A stretch of 64,000 bases of DNA from assembly GCF_963082495.1 (NCBI RefSeq), contig NZ_CAUJAN010000001.1, positions 62,001-126,000 of the forward strand. The letters are read 5' to 3'. Numbering within the stretch: the first letter of the stretch is position 1; each line of letters opens with the position of its first letter. The stretch comes from Methanobrevibacter sp. V74. GTDB taxonomy: Archaea; Methanobacteriota; Methanobacteria; Methanobacteriales; Methanobacteriaceae. This document shows, piece after piece, positions 39,837 to 49,506 of the stretch. The translations under genes and the position numbers were made by a program. The notes below the pieces were generated by a model. That model had not been told where the DNA came from, searched no databases, and was given only the letters and a program-made list of their open reading frames with translations.

Positions 39837-40163
39837 ATGGAAAATTTAAAATCAAAAGCATTGGATATTGAAAATTTAGTGCAGTATGAAAAAGACAGTG
39901 TAGTAAGCCGGGAAGTAATTAAAAAAGAGCTTGGAACAGTAACATTCTTCGCCTTTGATAAGGGTCAAGGATTATCTGAACACTCAGCTCCTTTTGATGC
40001 GATGGTTCAAATTATTGATGGTGAAGCTGAAATAACAATCTCCGGTGAAAAGCACACTGTTAAAAAGGGTGAAATTATTATCATGCCTGCAAATGAACCG
40101 CATGCACTTCAGGCTGAAAATACTCCCTACAAAATGATTTTGACCATGATCAAAAGTGATTAA
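39837..40163 (+). CDS. Cupin domain protein
   Basis: 108 residues with one small cupin barrel: TFFAFDKGQGLSEHSAPFDA (first motif, with His), MVQIIDGEAEITISGEKHTV, KGEIIIMPANEPHALQAENT (second motif). Metal-binding residues are reduced (HS, E, H), as in many small stress-related cupins. It starts 2 bases after hcp and is followed by a rubredoxin-like gene. Function unknown; context suggests redox or nitrosative stress. Confidence 0.88.
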   Translation: MENLKSKALDIENLVQYEKDSVVSREVIKKELGTVTFFAFDKGQGLSEHSAPFDAMVQIIDGEAEITISGEKHTVKKGEIIIMPANEPHALQAENTPYKMILTMIKSD

Positions 40164-40188
40164 ATTCATTATTTGTTGTTAGATATGG

Positions 40189-40215
40189 TGGGCGATTAAT
40201 CGCCCATTTTTTTTT
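40189..40215 (+). terminator. Strong terminator after the cupin gene
   Basis: TGGGCGATTAATCGCCCA (40189-40206) is a perfect 18-base palindrome followed by nine T (40207-40215). It separates hcp-cupin from the rubredoxin-like gene, with the rubredoxin binding site (AGGTGATA) directly after. Confidence 0.7.
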
Positions 40216-40230
40216 ATTAAAGGTGATAAT

Positions 40231-40347
40231 ATGGCATGGAGATGCAAAGTTTGCGATTATGTATTTGAAGGCGATGAACTGCCTGATGATTATGTTTGCC
40301 CTTTATGTGGGTTAGGTCCTGAATATTTTGAAGAAATTAAGGACTAA
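40231..40347 (+). CDS. Rubredoxin-like protein
   Basis: A 38-residue protein, [20 protein letters not shown] onward, with CKVC and CPLC as the Fe(SCys)4 ligands. It is shorter than classical rubredoxin (about 52 residues) and resembles the rubredoxin domain of rubrerythrins. AGGTGATAAT precedes the ATG. Its stop overlaps by 4 bases the stop of the convergent methyltransferase. Probable electron carrier for the nearby redox proteins. Confidence 0.88.
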   Translation: MAWRCKVCDYVFEGDELPDDYVCPLCGLGPEYFEEIKD

Positions 40348-41171
40348 TTTTTTTTATTTTTATTGCACCACCAGATAATTATCCAGTCGGCCTTATCTTT
40401 AATGGTATAGTATTTTTCAGATTCCTCATCATATGTTAAAATTCTTTTTAAATAATCCTTTAACAATTCTTTCTCACTATCCGAGTATAAATCAAGTCTG
40501 AATTTGCCATTGTCCATTGCTTCTTCAATACTTGAATATTTACGGTAATTCTGCAAGTCAAATCTTTCAATATTTGCATAAATTCCCATATTGAACAGTA
40601 TATTGAAGAAATAATTATAGTCTGGAAAATCCTCAGTTTTAATGCCTAATTCTTCATCGAAGTCTTTTTCGATTTTTTTATTTTCAGGTCCAAAAATAGT
40701 TATGAAAACATATTTCTTGGCTATTCTATTCAATTCACATAATACATCTTCAATTGGAATAATGCCATTTAGAGATCTTGAACAGACAACAACATCAACA
40801 TCCCCAATTTCATCATAACTAATCTCTTCAATCGGTTTTAATATAGTTTCTATATTTGAAGCATCTTCATCTCTAGCTCTTTTTTCCAAATATTCCAACA
40901 TTTTCGGGGATGAATCAATTCCAATTACTTTTTTAACTTTTTTAGCTATGGGTATTGTAACAGATCCTTCACCACAACCTACATCTAAGACCGTATCGTT
41001 TTCATCAAGGATTAATCTATCAAATAGTGCATTATAATAGTCTTCCTTTTTTGTTCTTTTAAAAAATCCCGGAGCCGCTTTGTCCCAGTCTTTATCTACT
41101 TTTTTTGATAGCTTTTCAGCCCAAAATTTTGTCCAGTCAACATCATTCGGATTTTCTATGCATTGTTTCAT
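40344..41171 (-). CDS. Class I SAM-dependent methyltransferase
   Basis: 275 residues. Motif I is [20 protein letters not shown] (about 62-81), motif [22 protein letters not shown], then [20 protein letters not shown] and [12 protein letters not shown]. Small-molecule methyltransferase fold; substrate not known. It overlaps the aldo/keto reductase gene upstream by ATGA, so the two are coupled and may serve one pathway. Confidence 0.85.
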   Translation of the reverse strand: MKQCIENPNDVDWTKFWAEKLSKKVDKDWDKAAPGFFKRTKKEDYYNALFDRLILDENDTVLDVGCGEGSVTIPIAKKVKKVIGIDSSPKMLEYLEKRARDEDASNIETILKPIEEISYDEIGDVDVVVCSRSLNGIIPIEDVLCELNRIAKKYVFITIFGPENKKIEKDFDEELGIKTEDFPDYNYFFNILFNMGIYANIERFDLQNYRKYSSIEEAMDNGKFRLDLYSDSEKELLKDYLKRILTYDEESEKYYTIKDKADWIIIWWCNKNKKN

Positions 41172-42175
41172 ATTATTGTCCTCCCTTCTAAAACATCCAT
41201 ATAATCGTCATAGTTTTCTTTTAATAATTCTGGAATGTCCAGTTCATATGGGCAGTTATCAACACATTCATAGCATTCTATGCAATCTAGGGTTTTTTTC
41301 ATAATTTCTTGAGTTTTCTCGTCCAGATTAGGTTCTGTTGGAAATCGCCTAATCCAAAGTGACATTCTAGCACATAAACTGATGTTAATGTCTTCAGGAC
41401 AGGGCATACAATATCCGCAACCTCTACAAAAGTTGTCACCTAATTCTTTTTTATCATTTTCAGTAATTTTTTTAGTTTCATCATCTAAAAGTAAATCGTT
41501 TGGATATGATAGGAACTCTTCAAGTTCACTTAGGCGTTGAATTCCCCATATGGGCAATACATTATCAAATTGGTTAATGTATGCATAACTTGTTTTTGAT
41601 TGTTTCAAAAGCCCACCGCCCATTGCTTTCATGGCAATAAAACCGACATCTAATTGCCTGCATTTTTCAACAAGCTGCAATTCTTCAGCCCCACTTAAAT
41701 ATGAAAAGGGATATTGTAAGGTTTCATAAAGTCCACTATCAAGTGCTTCATGGGCAATCGTGATTTTATGGGTAGTTATGCCGATATGATTAATTTTGCC
41801 CTCTTGTTTGGCTTTTATCATGGCTTTGTATAAATCATCTTCTTCTTTTGGACAAAATGAAATATTGTGGAACTGATAAAGATCGAGATAATCTGTTTTC
41901 AATTCTTTAAGGGATGTTTCCAAATCTCTCCAAAATTCTTCAACACTTTCCATTCCGGTTTTTGACGCAATATAAATATTTTCACGCACATCTTCAAAAG
42001 CACATCCCAGTTTGGATTCGCTATCGGTATAAAAACGTGCAGTATCATAAAAATCAATGCCGTTGTCATATGCGGTTTTCAATATTTCAATAGAATCGGC
42101 ATAATTTCTTCTCTGGATAGGCAGTGCTCCAAATCCATTTTTATTAACTTCCAAATTAGTTTTTCCAAGCTTCAT
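41168..42175 (-). CDS. Aldo/keto reductase with C-terminal iron-sulfur clusters
   Basis: 335 residues. AKR barrel with GFGALPIQRRNYADSIEILK, YDNGIDFYDTARFYTDSESK (catalytic Asp and Tyr), IYIASKTG, LDLYQFHNI and GFIAMKAMGGGLL. The C-terminal part adds CRGCGYCMPCP and CIECYECVDNCPYELDIPEL, so it can carry [4Fe-4S] clusters as in the ferredoxin-type AKR subfamily (methanogen form). Substrate unknown. First gene of a two-gene operon with the methyltransferase. Confidence 0.88.
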   Translation of the reverse strand: MKLGKTNLEVNKNGFGALPIQRRNYADSIEILKTAYDNGIDFYDTARFYTDSESKLGCAFEDVRENIYIASKTGMESVEEFWRDLETSLKELKTDYLDLYQFHNISFCPKEEDDLYKAMIKAKQEGKINHIGITTHKITIAHEALDSGLYETLQYPFSYLSGAEELQLVEKCRQLDVGFIAMKAMGGGLLKQSKTSYAYINQFDNVLPIWGIQRLSELEEFLSYPNDLLLDDETKKITENDKKELGDNFCRGCGYCMPCPEDINISLCARMSLWIRRFPTEPNLDEKTQEIMKKTLDCIECYECVDNCPYELDIPELLKENYDDYMDVLEGRTII

Positions 42176-42275
42176 TTATTTCATACCCATATTATTCTTA
42201 ATGTTTATATATCTTCAATTAAATAAATAATATTACTTATTTTTATAATGGAAATTATTGAATTGTGATGATTAA

Positions 42276-43946
42276 ATGAATGATTTAGAAAAGATTATCT
42301 ATAAACATGCTTTGCTTAATGCAGCTAAACATAAAGGATCTGCAAATCCTGGAGCTGTAATGGGTTCAATCATGTCAAACGAACCTGAACTTAGGAGCAA
42401 GGCTAAAGAAATTAGCCCGATGTCCGGTAAAATTGTAGCACAGGTAAATGCACTTTCACCAGAAGAGCAGGCTAGTGAAATGGAAAAATATGGGGTTGAA
42501 GTTCAAGAGAAAAAACCTAAAGTAAAAGAAACAGGCCTTCAAGAACTCCCTGGAGCTCATGAAAACATTGTATTGAGATTTGCTCCAAACCCAAGCGGAC
42601 CGCTTCATATTGGACACTCAAGAGCAGCAGTGCCAAATGCTGAATATGTCAAAAGATATGGTGGCAAATTGATTTTAAGGATTGAAGATACTGACCCGAA
42701 AAGGATATTCGAACCTGCTTATGAAATGATTCCTGAAGATTTGAAATGGTTGGGGGTCAATCCGGATGAAATAATTTATCAATCTGATAGATTTGAAATT
42801 TATTATGATTATGCTCGCCAATTAATTGAAAAGGGTGCAGCTTATATGTGTACTTGTGACGGTGCAGCATTTAAAGAATTAAAGGACAATTGCAAATCCT
42901 GCCCATGCCGCGACAATGATGTAGGCGAAAACCTTGAATTATGGGATAAATTCGACGAAATGGAAACTGGTGAAGCGGTACTTAGAGTTAAAACAGACAT
43001 TAATCATAAAAATCCAGCTATTCGCGATTGGGTTGCAATGAGGTTAGTTGATGAAGTTCACCCAAGATTAGGTACAGAATATAGAATTTATCCCATGATG
43101 AACTTCTCAGTTGCTGTTGATGACCATTTAATGGGAATGACTCATGTGCTTAGAGGAAAAGACCATTTAGCAAACAGTGAAAAACAAAAATACTTATATG
43201 GCCATATGGGTTGGGACTTGCCGGAATTCATCCATTATGGAAGACTGAAAATGGAAGATATTGCACTCAGCACTTCAAAAGCTAAGGAAGGTATTGAAAA
43301 TGGCACTTACTCTGGATGGGACGATCCAAGACTTGGTACTTTAAGAGCTATTGAAAGAAGAGGAATTCAAGCTAAAACCATTTATGATTTAATCATTGAA
43401 ATTGGAGTTAAAATGGCTGACTCTGCAATTAGCTGGAAGAAGATTTACGGTTTAAATCGCAGTCTTTTAGAACCGATAGCTAATAGATATTTCTTCTGTG
43501 AAAATCCGCAGCTAATCGAAATTGACGGTTACAGTGACGGCAAAGTTGATATTGAAAGACCTTTGCATGCTGATCATATGGACAGGGGAAATCGTCATTT
43601 GCCGTTTGACGGAAAAGCATATCTTGCACAAGGAGATATTGCTGAGGGAATATTTAGATTAATGGATGCGGTTAATGTAAACATCAGTGGTGATGAGGTA
43701 ACCTATCATTCAACTTCATTTGAAGATGCAAGAGAAGTCAAAGCCAGAATTATCCAATGGGTTCCAGTGGAAAACAATGTTAATGTTAAAATTGTTATGG
43801 ATGATGCATCTCTTAAAACAGGTTTAGGTGAAGGTGCACTTAAAGATTTGAAAGTTGGAGACATTGTTCAGTTTGAAAGAGTGGGATTTGCAAGGCTTGA
43901 TGAAATTGCAGGTGATGAATTAATATTTTATTATGCTCATAAATAG
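42276..43946 (+). CDS. gltX: Glutamyl-tRNA synthetase, archaeal type
   Basis: Class I synthetase charging tRNA-Glu, and in archaea also tRNA-Gln for later amidation. 556 residues: N-terminal helical extension, RFAPNPSGPLHIGHSRAAVP (HIGH motif, about 103-122), ILRIEDTDPKR, HVLRGKDHLANSEKQ, the KMSKS-like loop ALSTSKAK, and a C-terminal beta-barrel domain typical of the GlnRS-like archaeal group. GTGATGATTAA precedes the ATG. Recalled neighbours in Methanothermobacter are idsA and dapL; here both are separated from it by insertions. Confidence 0.95.
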   Translation: MNDLEKIIYKHALLNAAKHKGSANPGAVMGSIMSNEPELRSKAKEISPMSGKIVAQVNALSPEEQASEMEKYGVEVQEKKPKVKETGLQELPGAHENIVLRFAPNPSGPLHIGHSRAAVPNAEYVKRYGGKLILRIEDTDPKRIFEPAYEMIPEDLKWLGVNPDEIIYQSDRFEIYYDYARQLIEKGAAYMCTCDGAAFKELKDNCKSCPCRDNDVGENLELWDKFDEMETGEAVLRVKTDINHKNPAIRDWVAMRLVDEVHPRLGTEYRIYPMMNFSVAVDDHLMGMTHVLRGKDHLANSEKQKYLYGHMGWDLPEFIHYGRLKMEDIALSTSKAKEGIENGTYSGWDDPRLGTLRAIERRGIQAKTIYDLIIEIGVKMADSAISWKKIYGLNRSLLEPIANRYFFCENPQLIEIDGYSDGKVDIERPLHADHMDRGNRHLPFDGKAYLAQGDIAEGIFRLMDAVNVNISGDEVTYHSTSFEDAREVKARIIQWVPVENNVNVKIVMDDASLKTGLGEGALKDLKVGDIVQFERVGFARLDEIAGDELIFYYAHK

Positions 43947-43955
43947 GTGATTTAA

Positions 43956-44423
43956 GTGACAGTGTTTACAAATGGATTTTCAACACTTCAAATACCTGAA
44001 GATTTTGAACCGGTTCCCGGAAAGAATGAATTTACTGAGTTATACTTGGTAAATACTAAAATTCCAATGTCAATTAAGTTTTCAACAACACCGACTCTTG
44101 CGGGACTTCCAGAGATTAGGGCGGACATTGAAAAAAATGCGGCCATCAACGATAAGATAGAGTTAATTAATTCAGATTTCATAGCAATAAATGATGATAT
44201 TTATTATATGGTCGTTTCTTCATTTTCAGATGGTGAAAATGAACTAAGGCGTAATGAATTTTTATATGTAAAAGATGATAATCTCTATTTTTTCGAATTC
44301 ACTTATCCTTATGCTGATAGGGAATTGGATGATTTCTATTTAAACATTATACGTTCTTTAAAAATAAGCGGACCAAAATATATTGTTGAAAATGGGGAAT
44401 ATAAAATAAACAATAATGAATAA
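43956..44423 (+). CDS. Small protein of unknown function (PsbP/DcrB-like fold possible)
   Basis: 155 residues starting with GTG at 43956 after GGTGATTTAA. Not securely recognised. It has the pattern FTNGFSTLQIPEDFEPVPGK ... YYMVVSSFSDGENELRRNEF ... LYFFEFTYPYADRELDDFYL ... IIRSLKI, which recalls PsbP/DcrB-like small beta proteins in which a final helix ends with IxxSxKI. There is no signal peptide. It follows gltX by 9 bases and is probably cotranscribed. Confidence 0.65.
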   Translation: MTVFTNGFSTLQIPEDFEPVPGKNEFTELYLVNTKIPMSIKFSTTPTLAGLPEIRADIEKNAAINDKIELINSDFIAINDDIYYMVVSSFSDGENELRRNEFLYVKDDNLYFFEFTYPYADRELDDFYLNIIRSLKISGPKYIVENGEYKINNNE

Positions 44424-44435
44424 AAAAAGATATTC

Positions 44436-45923
44436 TCAATATATCTTTTTAATATCACTTGGTTTAATCATAATATTTTTACGTCTGTACTTAACTGAGA
44501 TATCATCACCGTTTATTGCATAAACTTGGCTTGAATAGGTTTCACCAGCATGGTTGAAGATGATTTCATCACCTTTTTTAAGCACGACTTCATCATTATT
44601 TAATTTAACTTTAATGTTGTCTCTTGCAGGTTTGCTTTTGATTTCAGGTATTTTTTGTTTTGCTACTTCTGGTTCTGGTGAGTTTTTAGCCATATTAAAT
44701 ACACGTTTAGTATTTTCCTGCCTTAATCTTTGATCGTGGTATTCTTCATAGCTTGCATCAAAGTCAACATGGGTTTCATTAATAATTGGAGCATATTCAT
44801 CATACTCATATTCATTAACGGTTCTGATGAACTCGTCCTGCGGTATTTCATCTTGTTTTGGAGGCAATTCCTCTGTTTCACTAGATAATTTGCCTTTGAC
44901 ATTTTGTAAAATTGAAGAGTCTTTAACTTCTTGGAAAATTGTTGATTCCTTAATTTTATTTGTAAATTTATCTAAATCTTTTCTGTAATCTAAATCCATG
45001 CCTTCTTCTTTTTCATCTTCTTTAAATAAATCAACATCATCAATAGAAGCTCCAAGTTCATAATCTTTGGTTTTAACTTTGTTTGGTGTTTTCAAGGCAG
45101 GTTCAGAGATTTTAGGAGCGTTTTGATTTAATAATGAATCAGTAATGTTGTTTTCTTCAGAAACACTTTCAACTTCTTCTTTTTTGCTGTCTCTGGAAGC
45201 GGTATTTATTGCCTCATCAATATCTTTTTGGGATGCAACAGATGGAATTTCGCTTTCTTTTTTATCCTCGTCAATGATGTGTTCAATTGATGTTTCTTTA
45301 TTTTCCTCTTCAGCAATTACTTCTTCGATTAGTGGTTCTTGAGTTTTATTTTTAATGCTCTGTTTAATTTCATCTAATTCAGTGTCATCTTCAATTTTGC
45401 CGATTTTTTGTGATTCTTTTTCTCTTTCACTATCTTTCCTTTTAGATTCCTTGATTAATTCATCGATTGTGAATAAGTCTTTTAATTCGCCGGTGTCTTT
45501 ATTATTTTGAGTCATAATATCCATCTGGTTTTGTTTAATTGGTTCTTGAAATTTTTCAACATTATCATCGTAATTAATAAGTACTTGATTTTCAGAGTGG
45601 TACTCATAATTTGTTAGGTCAGTATTTTCAACTTCCGGAACAATAGGAGCATCATTTGGTTCATCATCATTTCTAAATAAGTTAAGGTTGTTGTCATTTT
45701 GAGATAAACTACTGTGTGTGCTTGGATAATTGTCATTTGTATTTAATTTTTCTTTACCAAAGTTTAATGCATTGTTTATGCTTTCTGTACTTGTCAGTAT
45801 TGATCCTTCTTCGTGTTCTAATTCATCGCCTCGGTAATGTAGTTTAACACTTATTATGGCTATTGCAGCGATTATTGCAATAGTTATCCAAATTAAAATA
45901 GTTATCATATTCATTTTTTTCAA
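44436..45923 (-). CDS. Membrane-anchored acidic low-complexity protein
   Basis: 495 residues, unknown function. One N-terminal TM helix (ILIWITIAIIAAIAIISVKL, about 8-27), then some 390 residues rich in Glu, Asp, Asn, Lys and Ser without predicted globular structure (many EEE, KKE runs), and a small C-terminal beta domain (about 435-495) VKLNNDEVVLKKGDEIIFNH, QVYAINGDDISVKYRRKNIM that looks SH3/Tudor-like. Convergent with the PsbP-like gene. It may tether the C-terminal domain at a distance from the membrane. Confidence 0.65.
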   Translation of the reverse strand: MKKMNMITILIWITIAIIAAIAIISVKLHYRGDELEHEEGSILTSTESINNALNFGKEKLNTNDNYPSTHSSLSQNDNNLNLFRNDDEPNDAPIVPEVENTDLTNYEYHSENQVLINYDDNVEKFQEPIKQNQMDIMTQNNKDTGELKDLFTIDELIKESKRKDSEREKESQKIGKIEDDTELDEIKQSIKNKTQEPLIEEVIAEEENKETSIEHIIDEDKKESEIPSVASQKDIDEAINTASRDSKKEEVESVSEENNITDSLLNQNAPKISEPALKTPNKVKTKDYELGASIDDVDLFKEDEKEEGMDLDYRKDLDKFTNKIKESTIFQEVKDSSILQNVKGKLSSETEELPPKQDEIPQDEFIRTVNEYEYDEYAPIINETHVDFDASYEEYHDQRLRQENTKRVFNMAKNSPEPEVAKQKIPEIKSKPARDNIKVKLNNDEVVLKKGDEIIFNHAGETYSSQVYAINGDDISVKYRRKNIMIKPSDIKKIY

Positions 45924-45989
45924 CCCTTATTTAGTCTGTATATAATTATGTTATATAGATAATTTAAATATTTTCATATATAATTTCTT

Positions 45990-47332
45990 GGCTCTTTCAA
46001 AAACTTTGTTGATTTGAAATTTTTTGATGAAAATTAGTTTGGAATTTTTAATTTTGTCTAAAAATAGTTAAATTTAATAAATAGGTGGAGTAAAAGTTTT
46101 TATTATGCCTAATCAAAAAACAAATACTCCAAATAGTATTTTAGATGTTAAACAATATATATTTTGTGATTTTAATGATGGATTTGTCCTTTCAGATCCT
46201 CGTTTTGTGAAAATTTTTAAATCCTGTCAAAAGGCTCTGAAATCTTTTGATTTGAGTTTTAAGAAGGATGTTCCGTATTTTAAAATGAGTTTAGCTCGAT
46301 GCCCTCATTGTGGAACTCGTCATGTAGTTAAATATGGTTTTACAAAAAGAACATTAGTATTTAAAGAAATAGGCAAAACTAAGGTGAAAGTTCAGCGTTA
46401 TATTTGTAAACGTTGTGGTAAAACCTTTCAAACTGATTTAACAAGTCTTGTTGATAAAAACAGTAATTTTACGAATGAATTGAAAAGTAAATCAGAGCAT
46501 TTAATTTCAGATTATCTGGGAAGCTTGAAAAATGTTTGTAAATCTTTTAAAAAATTCTTTGGAATAACAGTTTCACATCAAACGATTGAAAATTGGCTTT
46601 TTGTTGATGAAAACATTTTAGAATTTGATTTAGGTCGTTGCTCGGGATATTATGTCTTTGATGTAGAATGGATAAAAATCAATGGAGAATGGAAATATCG
46701 ACACACCTTACTTGATTCAATTTCAAATTGCATCGTAGCCGATGCAATTTACGATACTGAAGATGAAAACACTGTTGAGAAGTTTTTAAGAGAATCTACA
46801 GTAAATAAAAATAAAATTGCAATCACAACAGATTTAGATAAAAAATATGCCTCAATTATACCAAAACTAGGTTTTAAACACCAATTATGTATTTTCCATA
46901 CTAAAAAAAGTTTAAATAAACAATTAAAAACTTTTAAAGATAAAAATCTCATTTCTGACGAAGAATATCAAGAATGCCACAAACAACTGAAAATAATCAA
47001 AGATTTATTCGATTTAAATGATTACGATGAATTCAAAAATGAAGTACAATCTTTAATTTATCGCAAAGATGATTTTCATCCAGTTATTTACAAAATAATC
47101 AGAAAATCAATCACTCCTCGATATAAAAGCTTTATTCATCACTTAAAAGATAAACGAATTGAAAAAACAAGTAACAAAATTGAAAATGCCTTCCAAAAAA
47201 CAATGCCAAAATCTAGAAAAAGAACATTCAAGACCAAACGAGGTGTTTTAAAACGAATCTATCGCAGAGATTTAATTTGGAATGACAATCGCAAAAAGGA
47301 TTTTGAAAATCAACAAAGTTTTTGAAAGAGTC
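45990..47332 (+). mobile_element. Intact ISM1-like insertion sequence
   Basis: 1343 bp with terminal inverted repeats of about 26 bases, G(G/A)CTCTTTCAAAAACTTTG continuing TTGATTT (45990-46015 and 47307-47332; one mismatch). The target duplication AATTTCTT is present on both sides (45982-45989 and 47333-47340). One transposase gene fills most of it. The known ISM1 of Methanobrevibacter smithii, as I recall, also has long terminal repeats and an 8-bp duplication but is shorter. A dead relative lies at 8230-8888. Confidence 0.92.
46105..47325 (+). CDS. ISM1-like (ISNCY-type) transposase
   Basis: 406 residues. N-terminal zinc ribbon CPHCGTRHVVKYGFTKRT and YICKRCGKTFQTDL (about 70-115), a helix-turn-helix-like part (FKKFFGITVSHQTIENWL), and a DDE core: Asp in YYVFDVEWIKIN, Asp in IAITTDLDKKYASI with FKHQLCIFHTKKS, and Glu in EKTSNKIENAFQKTMPK. 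GGTGGAG precedes the ATG. The stop TGA (47323-47325) lies inside the right terminal repeat. No frame damage, so it may be active. Confidence 0.92.
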   Translation: MPNQKTNTPNSILDVKQYIFCDFNDGFVLSDPRFVKIFKSCQKALKSFDLSFKKDVPYFKMSLARCPHCGTRHVVKYGFTKRTLVFKEIGKTKVKVQRYICKRCGKTFQTDLTSLVDKNSNFTNELKSKSEHLISDYLGSLKNVCKSFKKFFGITVSHQTIENWLFVDENILEFDLGRCSGYYVFDVEWIKINGEWKYRHTLLDSISNCIVADAIYDTEDENTVEKFLRESTVNKNKIAITTDLDKKYASIIPKLGFKHQLCIFHTKKSLNKQLKTFKDKNLISDEEYQECHKQLKIIKDLFDLNDYDEFKNEVQSLIYRKDDFHPVIYKIIRKSITPRYKSFIHHLKDKRIEKTSNKIENAFQKTMPKSRKRTFKTKRGVLKRIYRRDLIWNDNRKKDFENQQSF

Positions 47333-47567
47333 AATTTCTTTTGAATATGACATTACTATTTTTCAAAATAAAATCTTAAACAACTTAGATTTTAATATAA
47401 CTTTTTTTAAATAATTATTTTTTTCGATATAATTGTTTGGTCTAATTTCTGTTCAAATAATTATTTTCTGATTTAATGTTTAGTTAAAAGGTAATTTTAA
47501 ATAATCATTCATTTTATATATTTCAAAAATCTAATATAGATTAGATTGATATTAATGAGGATTGATC

Positions 47568-48800
47568 ATGGTTGTTAAAATTAATGAGAACTATCTCAAA
47601 TTAAAAAGCAGCTATCTTTTTGTTGAGGTAGCTAGAAGAGAACAAGAATTTGTAAAGAATAATCCTGATGCTGATATAATTAAAATGGGTATTGGGGACG
47701 TTACAAAACCATTGGCGCCTGCTGTAATTGATGCATTCAGAAAAGCGGTTGATGAAATGGAGGATGGTGAAACATTCAGAGGATATGGTCCGGAACAGGG
47801 TTATGAGTTTTTAGCTGAAGCTATTGTAGAGGATTATAAAAAATACGGCGTTTTGCTGGATACTTCAGAAGTATTCATTAGCGACGGGGCAAAATGCGAC
47901 ACTGGAAACATTCAAGAAATCTTTGGAACTGATAATAAAATCGCTGTAACCGATCCAGTATATACAGTTTATGTTGATACTAATGTGATGGCTGGAAGAA
48001 CTGGGGAAATGGCTGATGATGGAATGTATGAAGGTTTAACCTATCTTAAATGTAATGCGGAAAATGATTTTATTCCAGAATTGCCTGATGAAAGTGTTGA
48101 TATAATTTATTTATGCTATCCAAACAACCCAACAGGTACAACATTGACAAAAGATCAATTAAAGGTTTTCGTTGATTATGCAAAAGAAAACAAATCATTA
48201 ATCTTATTTGACGCAGCTTATGAAGCATTTATAAATGAAGATAACGTTCCTCACAGTATTTTCGAAATTGAAGGTGCAAAGGAAGTAGCTATTGAATTTA
48301 AAAGCTTTTCAAAAACCGCCGGATTTACAGGAACCCGTTGCGCATACACGGTTGTTCCCAAACAACTAAAAGGTTATGCTGCAGATGGTGAAGAGGTAGA
48401 AATCAATCCTTTATGGAATAGAAGGCAAACCACTAAATTTAATGGCGCATCCTATCCTGTTCAAAGAGCGGCTGAAGCCACATATTCTGTAGAAGGCCAA
48501 AAACAAATCAGGGAAGTAATTGACTATTATATGGAAAACGCTAAAATTATCCGTGAAAGTTTAACTGATATTGGGTTGGAAGTTTACGGAGGCATTAGCT
48601 CACCTTATATTTGGGTGAAAACTCCAAAAAACATGGATTCATGGGATTTCTTCGATATTTTATTAAATGATGCAAATGTTGTTGGAACTCCAGGTTCCGG
48701 ATTCGGTCCAAGCGGGGAAGGCTATTTGAGGCTTACTGCATTCAATACATTAGAAAATACAAAAGAAGCAATGGACAGAATTTCAAAATTAGAATTTTAG
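47568..48800 (+). CDS. dapL: LL-diaminopimelate aminotransferase
   Basis: PLP enzyme converting tetrahydrodipicolinate to LL-diaminopimelate in lysine synthesis. 410 residues from ATG 47568 (GAGG upstream; the TTG at 47562 is less likely). [93 protein letters not shown] and the PLP lysine in [20 protein letters not shown] are diagnostic. Followed by three small genes in the same direction. Confidence 0.95.
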   Translation: MVVKINENYLKLKSSYLFVEVARREQEFVKNNPDADIIKMGIGDVTKPLAPAVIDAFRKAVDEMEDGETFRGYGPEQGYEFLAEAIVEDYKKYGVLLDTSEVFISDGAKCDTGNIQEIFGTDNKIAVTDPVYTVYVDTNVMAGRTGEMADDGMYEGLTYLKCNAENDFIPELPDESVDIIYLCYPNNPTGTTLTKDQLKVFVDYAKENKSLILFDAAYEAFINEDNVPHSIFEIEGAKEVAIEFKSFSKTAGFTGTRCAYTVVPKQLKGYAADGEEVEINPLWNRRQTTKFNGASYPVQRAAEATYSVEGQKQIREVIDYYMENAKIIRESLTDIGLEVYGGISSPYIWVKTPKNMDSWDFFDILLNDANVVGTPGSGFGPSGEGYLRLTAFNTLENTKEAMDRISKLEF

Positions 48801-48809
48801 GTGTTGTAA

Positions 48810-49502
48810 TTGAAAAAAATAGAAAAAGCAATAAGTATTGAAGAAGATGATTCATTCAAAACAGTATTGTCCAAATATGGTGCTTTAGGTCTTGACAAAC
48901 AAGAAAATCTATCTGAATTAATTGGCGAAACCGTTGGAGATTTGGACATTGAAAGGGGAACTGTTCGCTTTGGCGAAATAGTATTTCCAGTTCAGATATT
49001 AGGTTTCCATATGCAGGAGTCCAAACAGTGGTCTTGGGCATGGGATAGCGAGGAAATCTTTGGCAGGGATTTAATTCAGGGAGCCCTTGAAATCAAAGCT
49101 ATTGGAGATAAGTTCGGCATTGCCGAGTTCAATACTCCCATTTTAAATTCCACTTATGATGATTGCCATACTTTAGCGGTGGCCTGTGTACCTATCTTAA
49201 AAATGGACGGATATTATGCAGTTTCAGAAGATGGCATCGATATTTTTGTAGCCGTCAAGTCTGATTTGATAAAAGAAAATAATACTGTTGAGAAATTCAG
49301 AAATACTTACTATACTTTCCAAAAGAATTTCAATATTTATCCAAAAATCGCATTTGAAGCATATACCAAACTTAAAGGTTATGAATTCAAACCTCATGAT
49401 GAGTTTTCCCTTGCAAAGATCGGAGAGTCTCGTGTAATGGCGGGATTTACTGATAGGGGAAATGTCACACGGATATTGCTTTTCGGTGACGGGGAAGAGT
49501 GA
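48810..49502 (+). CDS. DUF6882-like protein
   Basis: 230 residues, start TTG at 48810 after AGGTGTTG. The LGFHMQESKQWSWAWDSEEI motif followed by LIQGALEIKAIGDKFGIAEF and CHTLAVACVPILKMDGYYAV fits my memory of the DUF6882 family (a W-x-W-W-W-type core). Function unknown. It lies 9 bases after dapL and just before a DUF6891-like gene, so these proteins may act together. Confidence 0.7.
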   Translation: MKKIEKAISIEEDDSFKTVLSKYGALGLDKQENLSELIGETVGDLDIERGTVRFGEIVFPVQILGFHMQESKQWSWAWDSEEIFGRDLIQGALEIKAIGDKFGIAEFNTPILNSTYDDCHTLAVACVPILKMDGYYAVSEDGIDIFVAVKSDLIKENNTVEKFRNTYYTFQKNFNIYPKIAFEAYTKLKGYEFKPHDEFSLAKIGESRVMAGFTDRGNVTRILLFGDGEE

Positions 49503-49506
49503 TTAT

